Of a stretch of DNA of 64,000 bases, positions 46,952 through 56,156 are shown one piece after another. Each line of letters opens with the position of its first letter. Within the stretch, counting starts at the first letter, position 1. The DNA comes from JAILLW01 sp045640525. Its GTDB lineage: Bacteria > Bacillota > Clostridia > Lachnospirales > Lachnospiraceae. The position numbers were made by a program, and so were the translations under genes. The stretch spans positions 1-64,000 of the forward strand of contig JAZUFE010000029.1 of assembly GCA_045640525.1 (NCBI GenBank), written 5' to 3'. The notes below the pieces were generated by a model. That model was not told the origin of the DNA and made no database searches. It worked only from the letters and a program-made list of their open reading frames with translations.

Positions 46952-48439
46952 ATGGTTTGTCCCAAGTGTGGCAATGAAATGCCCGAAGGACATCTTTTGT
47001 GCGAAAAATGCGGTAACGAGATAAATATCGTACCTGATTTTGAGCCGGAGATTGAAAACAGTATAGACGAAACTCTCTTAAATATAAGTGATTATATAGA
47101 ACCGCAGAAAAAGGAAGAAAATAAGACCGACTCGGGTGATTTGACGAGTGTGACTGCGGATATATTGGAGGAAGAGTTTTTTAAAGAAAGCAGAATGGGT
47201 ATTAATATGAACAAAAAGCTGATACCCATTATTTGCGTTGCATCATTTGCCCTGCTTGCCCTTATTGTATTTATCGTATTCTTTGCTTACAGAAGTTACT
47301 CTTCGGATTATCAGATAAAGGAAGGCAAAAAGTATCTTGCAGACGGTAATTATACGAAAGCATTGGAATGCATTGAAAAGGCCCGTTCCCTTAAACCGGA
47401 CAATTTGGATTTGATTTATGAAGAGGCTGCGGCCCATAAAGAAATGGGAGATTTCGATTCTGCGCGTGAGATACTGATAGAAGGTGTCGATAATCGAAAT
47501 ATGGATTATTCAACCAAAGAAAAGTTTTATTCAATGTTGGTGGAATTATTCAGTGCCGATGAAGACTATGAAGCTTTGAATCAGGTGCTTTTGAAATGCG
47601 AAGATGAAAAAATATGGGAAGCGTTTTCGGAATATATGGCATTGCCGCCCAATTTCAGTGTTCCTACAGGAACATATGATATGATAATGCAGCTAAAGAT
47701 AGAAGGAAGCACCGTAGGAGAAATATATTATACCGATGATGGCTCAATTCCGAGCAAGACTAACGGTAAACAATATATTACTCCGATTGCATTAACTGCG
47801 GGCGAGTATGAAATTAAAGCAGTATTTATTAATAAATATAATGTTGAATCTGATATTTCATCCGAGTATTATCTGATGAACCTTGATACACCGACTGCTC
47901 CCGTTATAGAACCGGAGTCGGGAACATACGAAAAAATGATTAAGATAACCGCCTCGGCGCAGGAAGGATATGAAATATATTATACCTGCGACGGAACCGA
48001 TCCTACATCGGAGGCGGGAGTTAAGTATACAGAGCCGATAGATTTACCTGCAGGACACTATAATTACAGTTTCGTGAGCGTATCCGATTCAGGTGTTACT
48101 TCTGAAGTTATCAAGCGAAGTTATCTGGTTGATCTAAAAGCCAACGTGACTCCTGCAATGGCAGTATTGGCAGTTATGAACAATCTTGTGGTTAATAAAG
48201 CCATTTTGGATGTTAACGGCACACTTCCGCAGGACGGAGGTACTTTATCTTTAAAGAATGACACAATTATTGAAATTTCCGGTTACGGATATTATTATAA
48301 ATTGGACGAGTACGTAACGGATAAGAATAAGAATACGTTACCTACGGGACTTTTGTATGCAGTTGATATTTATACGGGAGATTGCTACAGATTAACAATA
48401 GACAATAACGCCAATTGGGGATTAATACCTTTGGCATAG
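46952..48439 (+). CDS. Zinc-ribbon membrane protein with TPR and CHB_HEX_C-like repeats
   Basis: A 495-aa protein built from recognisable parts but without a known function. Residues 1-25 form a zinc ribbon with two CxxC knuckles (CPKCGNE and CEKCGNE). An acidic stretch follows, then one membrane segment (about 88-112). Outside are two TPR-like helical pairs (about 120-215), then two repeats starting IYYTDDGSIPS and IYYTCDGTDPT, each of about 70 residues, matching the chitobiase C-terminal (CHB_HEX_C) fold. The C-terminal 100 residues are unassigned. The gene starts 3 nt after the folD stop without a clear ribosome site. Topology would place the zinc ribbon inside and the beta repeats outside. 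Confidence 0.7.
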   Translation: MVCPKCGNEMPEGHLLCEKCGNEINIVPDFEPEIENSIDETLLNISDYIEPQKKEENKTDSGDLTSVTADILEEEFFKESRMGINMNKKLIPIICVASFALLALIVFIVFFAYRSYSSDYQIKEGKKYLADGNYTKALECIEKARSLKPDNLDLIYEEAAAHKEMGDFDSAREILIEGVDNRNMDYSTKEKFYSMLVELFSADEDYEALNQVLLKCEDEKIWEAFSEYMALPPNFSVPTGTYDMIMQLKIEGSTVGEIYYTDDGSIPSKTNGKQYITPIALTAGEYEIKAVFINKYNVESDISSEYYLMNLDTPTAPVIEPESGTYEKMIKITASAQEGYEIYYTCDGTDPTSEAGVKYTEPIDLPAGHYNYSFVSVSDSGVTSEVIKRSYLVDLKANVTPAMAVLAVMNNLVVNKAILDVNGTLPQDGGTLSLKNDTIIEISGYGYYYKLDEYVTDKNKNTLPTGLLYAVDIYTGDCYRLTIDNNANWGLIPLA

Positions 48440-48465
48440 TCTTTTGTAATATAAGGAGGAGTATA

Positions 48466-49344
48466 ATGTACGAAATTATTGAAGCCAAGGAACTGGTAAC
48501 TAACATTTATCAGATGATAGTTAAGGCTCCCAGGGTTGCCAAGAACTGTCTTCCCGGACAATTTGTTATTGTAAGGGTGGATGAGGAAGCCGAGAGAATT
48601 CCCTTAACGATTTGTGATTATGATCGCAATGCCGGAACTATTACCATTGTTTTCCAGGCAGTGGGTGCCGGAACCAAAATGATGTCTGAATTGAAGACAG
48701 GAGATTCATTTAAGGATTTTGTAGGACCTTTGGGATGTCCTTCGGAGTTCTGTAAAGAAAACATTGAAGATTTAAAGAAGAAAAAGATTCTGTTCGTGGC
48801 AGGAGGCGTAGGTTCGGCTCCCGTTTATCCTCAAGTTAAATGGTTGCACGAAAACGGTGTTGACGCGGATGTAATTGTGGGATTTAAGAATAAAGATTTC
48901 CTGATTTTGGAAGATGAACTGAAAGCTGTATCAACCAATCTTTATGTAACAACAGATGACGGTTCATACGGAAGAAACGGAATGGTTACCAAGGTTATAC
49001 AGGACTTGTATGATGAAGGAACCAAGTATGATGTATGTGTTGCAATCGGCCCGATGATTATGATGAAATTCGTATGTAAGCTTACCAAGGAGTTGGGACT
49101 TCATACCATTGTTTCATTGAATCCGATAATGGTTGACGGTACGGGAATGTGTGGTGCTTGCAGAGTGACTGTAGGCGGAGAAGTTAAATTCGCATGTGTT
49201 GACGGACCTGAGTTTGACGGACATCTTGTTGATTTTGATCAGGCTATGCAAAGACAGACGTTATATAAGACAGTTGAAGGACGTAAGTATCTTGAATTGA
49301 CCGAGGGTGATACACACCACGGCGGCTGTGGAAATTGTAATTAA
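48466..49344 (+). CDS. nfnA: NfnA-type ferredoxin-NADP reductase subunit
   Basis: FAD/NAD-binding and 2Fe-2S subunit of the NADH-dependent reduced ferredoxin:NADP+ oxidoreductase, also annotated as SudB / PyrK-like. The FAD domain has RIPLTICDYD, the nucleotide site has FVAGGVGSAPVYPQVK, and the 2Fe-2S cluster ligands lie in GTGMCGACRVTV and KFACVDGPEF; an extra CGNC pair ends the protein. I start at the ATG at 48466 (292 aa), because AAGGAGGAG is 5 nt upstream; an in-frame upstream start overlaps the preceding gene. The partner nfnB begins 12 nt after its stop. Confidence 0.9.
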   Translation: MYEIIEAKELVTNIYQMIVKAPRVAKNCLPGQFVIVRVDEEAERIPLTICDYDRNAGTITIVFQAVGAGTKMMSELKTGDSFKDFVGPLGCPSEFCKENIEDLKKKKILFVAGGVGSAPVYPQVKWLHENGVDADVIVGFKNKDFLILEDELKAVSTNLYVTTDDGSYGRNGMVTKVIQDLYDEGTKYDVCVAIGPMIMMKFVCKLTKELGLHTIVSLNPIMVDGTGMCGACRVTVGGEVKFACVDGPEFDGHLVDFDQAMQRQTLYKTVEGRKYLELTEGDTHHGGCGNCN

Positions 49345-49356
49345 GAGGAGAAAGAA

Positions 49357-50742
49357 ATGGACGTATTAAAGAAAGTTCCTGTACGTGAACAGGATCCTAA
49401 AGTAAGAGCGACCAATTTTGAGGAAGTGTGCTTAGGATATAATAAAGAAGAAGCAATGGAAGAAGCATCAAGATGTATTAACTGTCAAAATGCACAGTGT
49501 GTTAAAGGATGCCCCGTTTCAATCAATATACCCGGATTCATCAAAGAAGTTAAGGATGGAAATTTCGAGAAAGCTTATGACGTAATTTCGGAATCGTCTG
49601 CATTGCCTGCTGTTTGCGGTAGAGTATGTCCGCAGGAATCACAGTGTGAGGGAAAGTGCATAAGAGGTATTAAAGGAGAACCGATTTCAATAGGTAAGCT
49701 TGAAAGATTTGTTGCGGATTATGCTTCGGAAAACGGTATTAAGCCCAAAAAGAGTTCAGAATCAAAGAATAAGAAGGTAGCTGTTATCGGTTCGGGCCCT
49801 GCAGGATTAACCTGTGCAGGAGACCTTGCCAAGATGGGATATGATGTGACTGTATTTGAAGCTCTTCATCAACCCGGAGGCGTACTTGTTTACGGTATTC
49901 CCGAATTCAGACTTCCCAAGACCAAGGTTGTTGCTAAGGAAATTGAGAACGTTAAGTCATTGGGAGTTAAGTTTGAAACCAATGTAGTGGTAGGTAAGGC
50001 AGTCAAAATTGATGAATTAATGGAAGATGAAGGTTTCGAAGCCGTATTTATAGGCTCTGGCGCAGGACTTCCGAAATTCATGGGTATTCCCGGAGAACAG
50101 GCTAACGGAGTGTTCTCAGCTAATGAATATCTGACCAGATCCAATTTGATGAAGGCATTTGATGAAGCATCAAATACACCTATTATGAGAGGTAAGAAAG
50201 TTGCTGTTGTGGGTGGCGGTAATGTTGCCATGGATGCAGCAAGAACTGCTTTAAGATTGGGAGCTGAAGTTCATATAGTATACAGAAGGTCCGAAGAAGA
50301 ATTACCTGCCAGAGTTGAAGAGGTTCATCATGCAAAGGAAGAGGGTATTATCTTCAATCTTTTGACCAATCCTGTTGAAATCCTCGCGGATGAAAAAGGA
50401 TGGGTACGTGCAATTAAATGCATTAAGATGGAACTTGGTGAGCCTGATGCTTCAGGTAGAAGAAGACCGGTTGAGGTACAGGGTTCCGAATTTGAAATAG
50501 AAGTTGATACGGTTATAATGTCATTGGGAACATCGCCCAACCCGTTAATAAGTTCGACAACAGACGGCCTTGATACCAATGCCAAGAAGTGTATTGTGGC
50601 AGATGAAGATAAGGGTGCTACATCAAAACCCGGTGTATTCGCCGGAGGTGATGCGGTTACCGGAGCCGCTACCGTTATTTTGGCGATGGGAGCGGGTAAG
50701 GCTGCTGCCAAAGGAATAGATGAATATCTGTCAAATAAATAA
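49357..50742 (+). CDS. nfnB: NfnB-type subunit / glutamate synthase small subunit-like
   Basis: Pairs with the preceding gene. N-terminal cysteine-rich segment (CINCQNAQCVKGCPV and CGRVCPQESQCEGKC) for iron-sulfur clusters, then an FAD-binding fold (IGSGPAGLTCAGDLAKMGY) and an NADP fold (VVGGGNVAMDAARTALRLGA), ending in MGAGKAAAKGID. 461 aa. Often annotated gltA (glutamate synthase, homotetrameric), but the adjacent NfnA-type gene supports the electron-bifurcating transhydrogenase, which would link the NADH/ferredoxin pools to NADPH. Real glutamate synthase activity is not excluded. A terminator follows. Confidence 0.88.
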   Translation: MDVLKKVPVREQDPKVRATNFEEVCLGYNKEEAMEEASRCINCQNAQCVKGCPVSINIPGFIKEVKDGNFEKAYDVISESSALPAVCGRVCPQESQCEGKCIRGIKGEPISIGKLERFVADYASENGIKPKKSSESKNKKVAVIGSGPAGLTCAGDLAKMGYDVTVFEALHQPGGVLVYGIPEFRLPKTKVVAKEIENVKSLGVKFETNVVVGKAVKIDELMEDEGFEAVFIGSGAGLPKFMGIPGEQANGVFSANEYLTRSNLMKAFDEASNTPIMRGKKVAVVGGGNVAMDAARTALRLGAEVHIVYRRSEEELPARVEEVHHAKEEGIIFNLLTNPVEILADEKGWVRAIKCIKMELGEPDASGRRRPVEVQGSEFEIEVDTVIMSLGTSPNPLISSTTDGLDTNAKKCIVADEDKGATSKPGVFAGGDAVTGAATVILAMGAGKAAAKGIDEYLSNK

Positions 50743-50749
50743 GTTGATG

Positions 50750-50784
50750 ACCGGGAATGATCCATATGGAGTTCCCGGTTTTTT
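50750..50784 (+). terminator. Terminator after nfnB
   Basis: ACCGGGAA (50750-50757) pairs with TTCCCGGT (50772-50779), with a second short dyad (TCCATATGGA) in the loop, then a T run. Confidence 0.88.
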
Positions 50785-50803
50785 AACATTGTAAAATATT
50801 TCG

Positions 50804-50825
50804 TTTTAAGAAAATCTTAAGAATA
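50804..50825 (+). promoter_or_regulatory. Tandem 11-bp direct repeat, likely response-regulator box
   Basis: TTTTAAGAAAA (50804-50814) is followed directly by TCTTAAGAATA (50815-50825), identical at 9 of 11 positions. One-helical-turn direct repeats are how OmpR/PhoB-type regulators bind as dimers (family knowledge). A -10-like TTTAAT is at 50839-50844 with no good -35, as expected if the boxes replace it. The regulator gene starts 60 bp downstream. Confidence 0.5.
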
Positions 50826-50884
50826 TCCATACTTTTCATTTAATAAATATTTGTTTTAATGAATACAGTTAAAGGGGATTAAAA

Positions 50885-51586
50885 ATGACAAACATACTTG
50901 TATGCGATGATGACAAAGAAATAGTTGAAGCAATAAGAATATATTTATCTCAGGAAGGTTACAATATTCTTACAGCCTATGACGGTATGGAAGCTTTGGA
51001 GATTCTTAAGAAGAACAATAATATTCATCTTTTGCTCATAGACATTATGATGCCGAGGATGGATGGAATCAAGGCTACTACCAAAATACGTGAAACCAAT
51101 TCTCTGCCCATTATATTTTTATCAGCCAAATCTGAAGATACCGATAAAATATTGGGACTGACAATCGGAGCGGATGACTATATAACCAAACCGTTTAATC
51201 CAATGGAATTGATAGCAAGAGTTAAGTCAGCGTTAAGAAGATATACACAGTTGGGAAACCTTAATGTTGACAACAACAGCATTTTCAAAACAGGCGGACT
51301 GGTTATTAATGATGAAACCAAAGAAGTAACGGTTGATTCGGATGAAGTCAAGCTGACTCCGATTGAGTATAACATTTTGCTTCTGCTTGTGAAAAACCGT
51401 GGTAAGGTTTTTTCAATTGAACAAATATATGAGAATATTTGGAACGAAGAAGCAGTGGGGGCAGATAATACGGTTGCCGTTCATATCAGACATATAAGAG
51501 AAAAAATCGAGATTAATCCCAAAAATCCCAAATACCTTAAAGTGGTTTGGGGAGTCGGTTACAAAATTGAAAAGATTACGGAGTAG
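50885..51586 (+). CDS. OmpR/PhoB-family response regulator
   Basis: Two-component regulator of 233 aa. Receiver domain at 1-120 with acidic pocket Asp8-Asp9, phospho-acceptor Asp53 in LLIDIMMPRMDG, and the conserved Lys in YITKPFNP. C-terminal winged helix (about 135-230) with VKLTPIEYNILLLLVKNRGKVFS and VAVHIRHIREKIE. AAAGGGG precedes the ATG. The cognate kinase starts 3 nt after its stop. No target other than its own upstream repeats is visible. Confidence 0.95.
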   Translation: MTNILVCDDDKEIVEAIRIYLSQEGYNILTAYDGMEALEILKKNNNIHLLLIDIMMPRMDGIKATTKIRETNSLPIIFLSAKSEDTDKILGLTIGADDYITKPFNPMELIARVKSALRRYTQLGNLNVDNNSIFKTGGLVINDETKEVTVDSDEVKLTPIEYNILLLLVKNRGKVFSIEQIYENIWNEEAVGADNTVAVHIRHIREKIEINPKNPKYLKVVWGVGYKIEKITE

Positions 51587-51589
51587 CTT

Positions 51590-53650
51590 ATGAAAAAAGT
51601 ATTTTATGTAGTAAAGAATGTTGCGGTTGTTGTTTTGGTATGCTGCTTTATTGAATTCTTGCTTAGTTCATCTTTTGAATTTAAAACAGTTAAGAATGAC
51701 TTTGGATATACAATGACTTCGGAAGATGTCCAAAAAGATTTCTTTGATTCTTCGGTATTCAACACCATGATAGGGAATAAAGTCAGCGATATAGCCTATT
51801 ACGGTGCAATGACACTGGAATTGCAGGATGTTCCCAAAAATCAGCGAAGCCTTTCGGCCAATGAATTGGGATTTGGCAACGGATATGATGATACCGTATC
51901 CAAAATGTCCAAACTGTATAATAAGGGTAATACGAATCTGAATTACTTCATACTCAGTCAAACACAAGAAGCGACAAGCGTATTTTCGAATACGGAATCT
52001 TCGTATACCGAATGCGAGAAATTGAAGGCCTTAATTCTCAATACGGCGGATAAATATATATACTATGATTCTTCGGAAGATGAATATGAAACCAATCTTG
52101 ATATAGAAAAATCGACGTTTAAGGCATTGCTTGAAAAGAACAGTGCTTATTACGGAGATAATTACTGCTTCATGGTAGGTGTTCAAAAAGACTTACCGAT
52201 TGATGATGATATTAAAACGGCTTTCAAAACATACGACAGCTTTAAGAGTAATTTTGCTCTTAATATGACTATGATTTTAGTATGTTCATTTGTGATAATC
52301 GGTTCTATTTTGTATCTGACATTTGTAGAATTTGTGTCTGCCAAAAAGGATATGGACAAGCATCCGACCGATAATCTGGCTTTTGAAATAAGAATTCTGA
52401 TTGGATTGCTATGGATAGTAATGTATTCCGTTATGATTGACAGCATGGATTCCATGGCTCAATTGATAATTGATTTAAGAAGCAAATCCTTGATCGGATA
52501 TTATGCTTCAATCGGTACCATAGCACTTGTTTCAATCCTGATTTTGGATTTTTTATACTTTGCGGCAATCAGAAGATTATCGAACGGATTACTGTGGCGA
52601 ACTTCGTATATAGTGAGATTTGTTAAATATATTGTCGGATGCATCAGAAATCTTGTTGATAATTGGAAATTAACGATAAGATATGTTTTGCTGATGTCGG
52701 CATTGCTTATATTCAACATATTGTGCGGTTTGTCGTGCAATAATTTACCTGTGATTCTTTTGCCGATGTTTATTGTTGACGGATTTAGTGTATTCTATGT
52801 TTACTCACGTGCCAAAGAAAGAGTGGGAATCATCAATGTAGTTAAGAAGATAGCCCGTGGAGACTTGGAAGCATCGGTTAATGTTGAAGAAGTTCACGGC
52901 GAGAACACGGCAATTGCGGAATCGGTTAACAGTATCCGACAGGCTGTTAACACAGCTGTTGAGCAATCTTTGAAAGATGAAAAGATGAAGGCAGATTTAA
53001 TCACGAATGTTTCTCATGATTTGAAAACGCCGTTAACTTCTATAATCAATTATGTTGATTTGCTTAAAAAAGAGAATATTACCGATATGCCTGCGGCGGA
53101 ATACATCGAAATTATTGATTCAAAGTCACAACGTCTGAAGAAAATGACGGAGGACTTAATTGAAGCGTCAAAGATTTCATCCGGTAATATTACGTTGAAC
53201 ATTGAAAAAATTGATATAAAAGAATTGATAGCTCAGGCAATCGGAGAATTTTCGGACCGTTTTGGAGCAAAGTCGCTTAGCATTGTTCAAAACGGGTTTG
53301 ACGAGCCGAGATTCATTATGGCGGATTCGGGAAGTTTGTTCAGAGTCATGGAAAATCTGTTTATCAATATATGCAAGTATTCATTGGAAGGAACAAGAGT
53401 ATATATTGATATCAAAAACGTTGATCGAAAGGTAGAGGTTTTGGTTAAGAATATTTCCAATACTCAGTTGGATATCAAAACCGATGATTTACTTGAGAGA
53501 TTTGTGCGAGGCGAACAATCACGTACGACGGAAGGTTCGGGATTGGGATTGCCTATAGCCAAGAGCCTGATTGATGCCATGGGAGGCAAATTTGAATTGG
53601 CTGTTGATGGGGATTTGTTTAAGGTTAAGCTCTTATTTGATTTGATTTAG
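51590..53650 (+). CDS. Sensor histidine kinase
   Basis: Membrane kinase for the preceding regulator, 686 aa. N-terminal membrane segment (about 8-28), a roughly 190-residue outside sensing domain, then a block of about six membrane segments (about 220-410), a HAMP-like region, the phospho-accepting His476 in NVSHDLKTPLTS, and the ATPase domain ending in GSGLGLPIAKSLIDAMGG. The multi-helix block between sensor and kinase is more than the usual two segments and suggests intramembrane sensing. The HATPase N box is divergent (ENLFINICKYS instead of an N-x-x-x-N-A-x-K form: Asn, Ile-Cys-Lys-Tyr). Confidence 0.92.
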   Translation: MKKVFYVVKNVAVVVLVCCFIEFLLSSSFEFKTVKNDFGYTMTSEDVQKDFFDSSVFNTMIGNKVSDIAYYGAMTLELQDVPKNQRSLSANELGFGNGYDDTVSKMSKLYNKGNTNLNYFILSQTQEATSVFSNTESSYTECEKLKALILNTADKYIYYDSSEDEYETNLDIEKSTFKALLEKNSAYYGDNYCFMVGVQKDLPIDDDIKTAFKTYDSFKSNFALNMTMILVCSFVIIGSILYLTFVEFVSAKKDMDKHPTDNLAFEIRILIGLLWIVMYSVMIDSMDSMAQLIIDLRSKSLIGYYASIGTIALVSILILDFLYFAAIRRLSNGLLWRTSYIVRFVKYIVGCIRNLVDNWKLTIRYVLLMSALLIFNILCGLSCNNLPVILLPMFIVDGFSVFYVYSRAKERVGIINVVKKIARGDLEASVNVEEVHGENTAIAESVNSIRQAVNTAVEQSLKDEKMKADLITNVSHDLKTPLTSIINYVDLLKKENITDMPAAEYIEIIDSKSQRLKKMTEDLIEASKISSGNITLNIEKIDIKELIAQAIGEFSDRFGAKSLSIVQNGFDEPRFIMADSGSLFRVMENLFINICKYSLEGTRVYIDIKNVDRKVEVLVKNISNTQLDIKTDDLLERFVRGEQSRTTEGSGLGLPIAKSLIDAMGGKFELAVDGDLFKVKLLFDLI

Positions 53651-53667
53651 TTAATACCAAATGATAA

Positions 53668-53698
53668 AATAACAGTGCGAGGGTGCACTGTTATTTTT
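53668..53698 (+). terminator. Terminator of the two-component operon
   Basis: AATAACAGTGC (53668-53678) pairs perfectly with GCACTGTTATT (53685-53695) around a 6-nt loop, ending in five T. The lipoprotein start codon is only 10 nt further on. Confidence 0.85.
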
Positions 53699-53708
53699 GG
53701 TTGTGATT

Positions 53709-54878
53709 ATGAAAAAAATACTGAGTTTACTGATTTTGACAATTTCAATAATCGTTTTGTGCGCATGTTCATCCAATGATGATAAAAAGTCGTCATCGGA
53801 ATACAAGATAGCTCTTGTTACCGATTACGATGATGTTGACGATCATTCGTTTAATCAAACGACTTATGAAGCTTGTGTTGATTTTAGCAATGATCACAAG
53901 ATGGAATTTAATTACTTCAAACCGGAAGAGGACAGCAAAGAACAAAGAGAAGCAATGATTGTTAAGGCTGTCGAAGAAGGATACAACATCATTGTTTTGC
54001 CGGGATTTGCTTTCGCAGATTCGATTGCTGATTTGGCTCCGAATTATGAAAATGTTAAATTTATTGCCTTGGATATTTCCAAAGCTTCTCTTATGGATTC
54101 CGTTAATTTGTCAGATAGACTTGACGATAAGCAAAAGAGTGAATTTGTGGCATTTGATAATGTATATTGCGCAAGTTTCAAGGAAGAAATATCGGGGTTT
54201 TTAGCCGGGTACAGTGCGGTAAGCTTGGGATATACCGACCTGGGATTCGTGGGAGGTATGAAAATACCTGCAGTTCAAAGATACGGTTACGGCTTTTTAC
54301 AAGGGTGCGATTATGCAGCTAAATTGTCAGACCAAGAGGTTAATATAAGATTTGGGTATGCCAATAGTTTTACGGGATCTGCGGAACTTACGAAAGCAAC
54401 GAAAAAATGGTATCAAAACGGATGCGAAGTAATATTTGCATGCGGAGGAAAGCTGTTTACGTCGGTTGCAGAGGCTGCATCGGAACTTGATAAGAAAATG
54501 ATAGGGGTTGATGTTGACCAATCGCAGACGGTAGATACGTATTACAAAGAAGGAATAGTACTGACTTCTGCAATGAAAGGATTGTATCCTGCAACTTATA
54601 ATACCTTGGATAAGATAGTAAATTTGAATCAGTGGAATATGATAGCAGGCAAGTATGATTCTTTGGGATTGGTTTCTTCGAATCCGACAATTAATTACTG
54701 CCAGATTCCGATGGAAACAACAGAATTTGATTCAAACTACACCGAAGAAGATTATAAGAATCTTGTCAATTCCCTCTTCCTCGGAGAGATTGAAATAAGT
54801 GATAAGGTAGATGAACTCCCGCAAACAACCAATACCAAGCTGATGTATTGGTGGGATGTATGTGAAATAAATAATTAG
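53709..54878 (+). CDS. BMP-family substrate-binding lipoprotein
   Basis: Extracytoplasmic binding protein of the basic membrane protein / PnrA / Med group, whose members bind nucleosides or related ligands. Lipoprotein signal: MKK, hydrophobic core and lipobox LCAC with lipidated Cys20. The periplasmic-binding fold shows DDHSFNQTTYEACVDF, IVLPGFAFADSI and the domain-2 GFVGGMKIPAVQRYGYGF. ATG at 53709 chosen to give a proper signal; TTG (53697) and GTG (53703) in frame are alternatives. No ABC permease or ATPase genes are adjacent, so it is an orphan or a sensor. No ribosome site of normal strength and no promoter fits between it and the terminator upstream. Confidence 0.85.
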   Translation: MKKILSLLILTISIIVLCACSSNDDKKSSSEYKIALVTDYDDVDDHSFNQTTYEACVDFSNDHKMEFNYFKPEEDSKEQREAMIVKAVEEGYNIIVLPGFAFADSIADLAPNYENVKFIALDISKASLMDSVNLSDRLDDKQKSEFVAFDNVYCASFKEEISGFLAGYSAVSLGYTDLGFVGGMKIPAVQRYGYGFLQGCDYAAKLSDQEVNIRFGYANSFTGSAELTKATKKWYQNGCEVIFACGGKLFTSVAEAASELDKKMIGVDVDQSQTVDTYYKEGIVLTSAMKGLYPATYNTLDKIVNLNQWNMIAGKYDSLGLVSSNPTINYCQIPMETTEFDSNYTEEDYKNLVNSLFLGEIEISDKVDELPQTTNTKLMYWWDVCEINN

Positions 54879-54884
54879 TATAAC

Positions 54885-56081
54885 TTAATTGGCTTCGATG
54901 ATGAAATTTTCACGCTTGTTGTACTCATCCAACACAGCGTGAATTTTTTCTGTAGGAGTATATACTCCGGCCATTGAAACATCGTGATTCATGAAATCAA
55001 TTATTGAAGCAAGGAATTTGGACATATCAGCTTCAACATAGTAAGGGCGTTCTTTAAGCTCCGGTATTTGATACGTAAGATTGGTTGTAACAATCTTATC
55101 AAAGTATCCTTTTTCATAAGCATCATCGAATTTGGACATTCCTTCCGTAAATAATCCAAACGTACAACAGATATATACGCGTCTTGCATTCATTTGCTTT
55201 AACTGTTTGGCAGTATCTATCATTGAACCGCCGGAAGAAATCATGTCATCTATAATAATTATATCTTTACCGTCTACATTATCTCCCAAGAATTCATGTG
55301 CAACTATGGGATTTTTACCGTTGACAATTTTGGTATAATCACGTCTTTTGTAGAACATTCCCGTATCAACACCCAAAACGTTGGCAAAATATACGGCTCT
55401 GTCCAAAGCACCTTCATCGGGCGAAATTACCAACATATTATCCTTATCAATAATCATGTCATGCTCTGTTTGAAGCAAAGCCCTGATAAATTGATACGGG
55501 GGAGTGAAATTATCGAAGCCTGTAAGCGGTTGCGCATTTTGAACCTTAGGGTCATGAGCATCAAAAGTAATCAAATTACTTACGCCCATGCCTGCAAGTT
55601 CTTCGATTGCATATGCGCAATCCAAAGATTCACGGCCCGAACGCTTATGCTGTCTGGATTCATACAAAAACGGCATAATTACATTAATTCTGTGCGCCTT
55701 ACCGTTGACAGCAGATATAAGCCTCTTTAAATCCTGAAAATGATCGTCAGGTGATTTGTAGTTGATAAATCCGTTCATTTTGTAAGGAACGGAATGGTTA
55801 CATACATCCACAAGAATGAATAAATCCTTACCTCGGATGGATTCTTTGATTTGTGCCTTTCCTTCACCCGAACCGAACCTGTAACAGGCGGAATTCAGGA
55901 TATAATCGTCGGAAACGTATCCTTGGAACGCAGGATCGTTTTTGGCCGCATTTTTAATTGATTTTCTGAATTGTACCAGGTGATTATTGATGCTTTGTCC
56001 AAGCGATATCGCAGAGTCCATAACAACGAGTTTCAACGGTGCTACGGGAATAGCATGTTCAATCATAGAAGTATTAGCCAT
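54885..56081 (-). CDS. prs: Ribose-phosphate pyrophosphokinase (long form)
   Basis: Makes PRPP from ribose 5-phosphate and ATP for nucleotide, His and Trp synthesis. The PRPP-binding loop reads IIIIDDMISSGGSMIDTA, and the ribose-phosphate / catalytic-loop region contains PFLYESRQHKRSGRES in place of the usual PYARQDRK type. 398 aa is about 80 residues longer than the standard enzyme, with insertions in the N-terminal half; such long forms occur in clostridia (from memory). AGGGAG precedes the start. It runs against the surrounding + strand genes and has its own promoter. Confidence 0.88.
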   Translation of the reverse strand: MANTSMIEHAIPVAPLKLVVMDSAISLGQSINNHLVQFRKSIKNAAKNDPAFQGYVSDDYILNSACYRFGSGEGKAQIKESIRGKDLFILVDVCNHSVPYKMNGFINYKSPDDHFQDLKRLISAVNGKAHRINVIMPFLYESRQHKRSGRESLDCAYAIEELAGMGVSNLITFDAHDPKVQNAQPLTGFDNFTPPYQFIRALLQTEHDMIIDKDNMLVISPDEGALDRAVYFANVLGVDTGMFYKRRDYTKIVNGKNPIVAHEFLGDNVDGKDIIIIDDMISSGGSMIDTAKQLKQMNARRVYICCTFGLFTEGMSKFDDAYEKGYFDKIVTTNLTYQIPELKERPYYVEADMSKFLASIIDFMNHDVSMAGVYTPTEKIHAVLDEYNKRENFIIEAN

Positions 56082-56114
56082 ATCAGAGTCTCCCTTGAGT
56101 ATTTACCATCTGTC

Positions 56115-56143
56115 ATTTTAGTCTTATTGCCTTGTATCGTCAA
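56115..56143 (-). promoter_or_regulatory. Promoter of prs
   Basis: Read on the - strand, TTGACG (56143-56138) and TAAAAT (56120-56115) are 17 bp apart, 34 bp upstream of the start codon. Confidence 0.7.
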
Positions 56144-56156
56144 GGATAATCTATCC

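Noticed and set aside
47660..48130. Chitobiase/hexosaminidase activity for the zinc-ribbon protein
   Set aside because: Only the accessory C-terminal beta repeats are present; there is no catalytic glycosidase domain.
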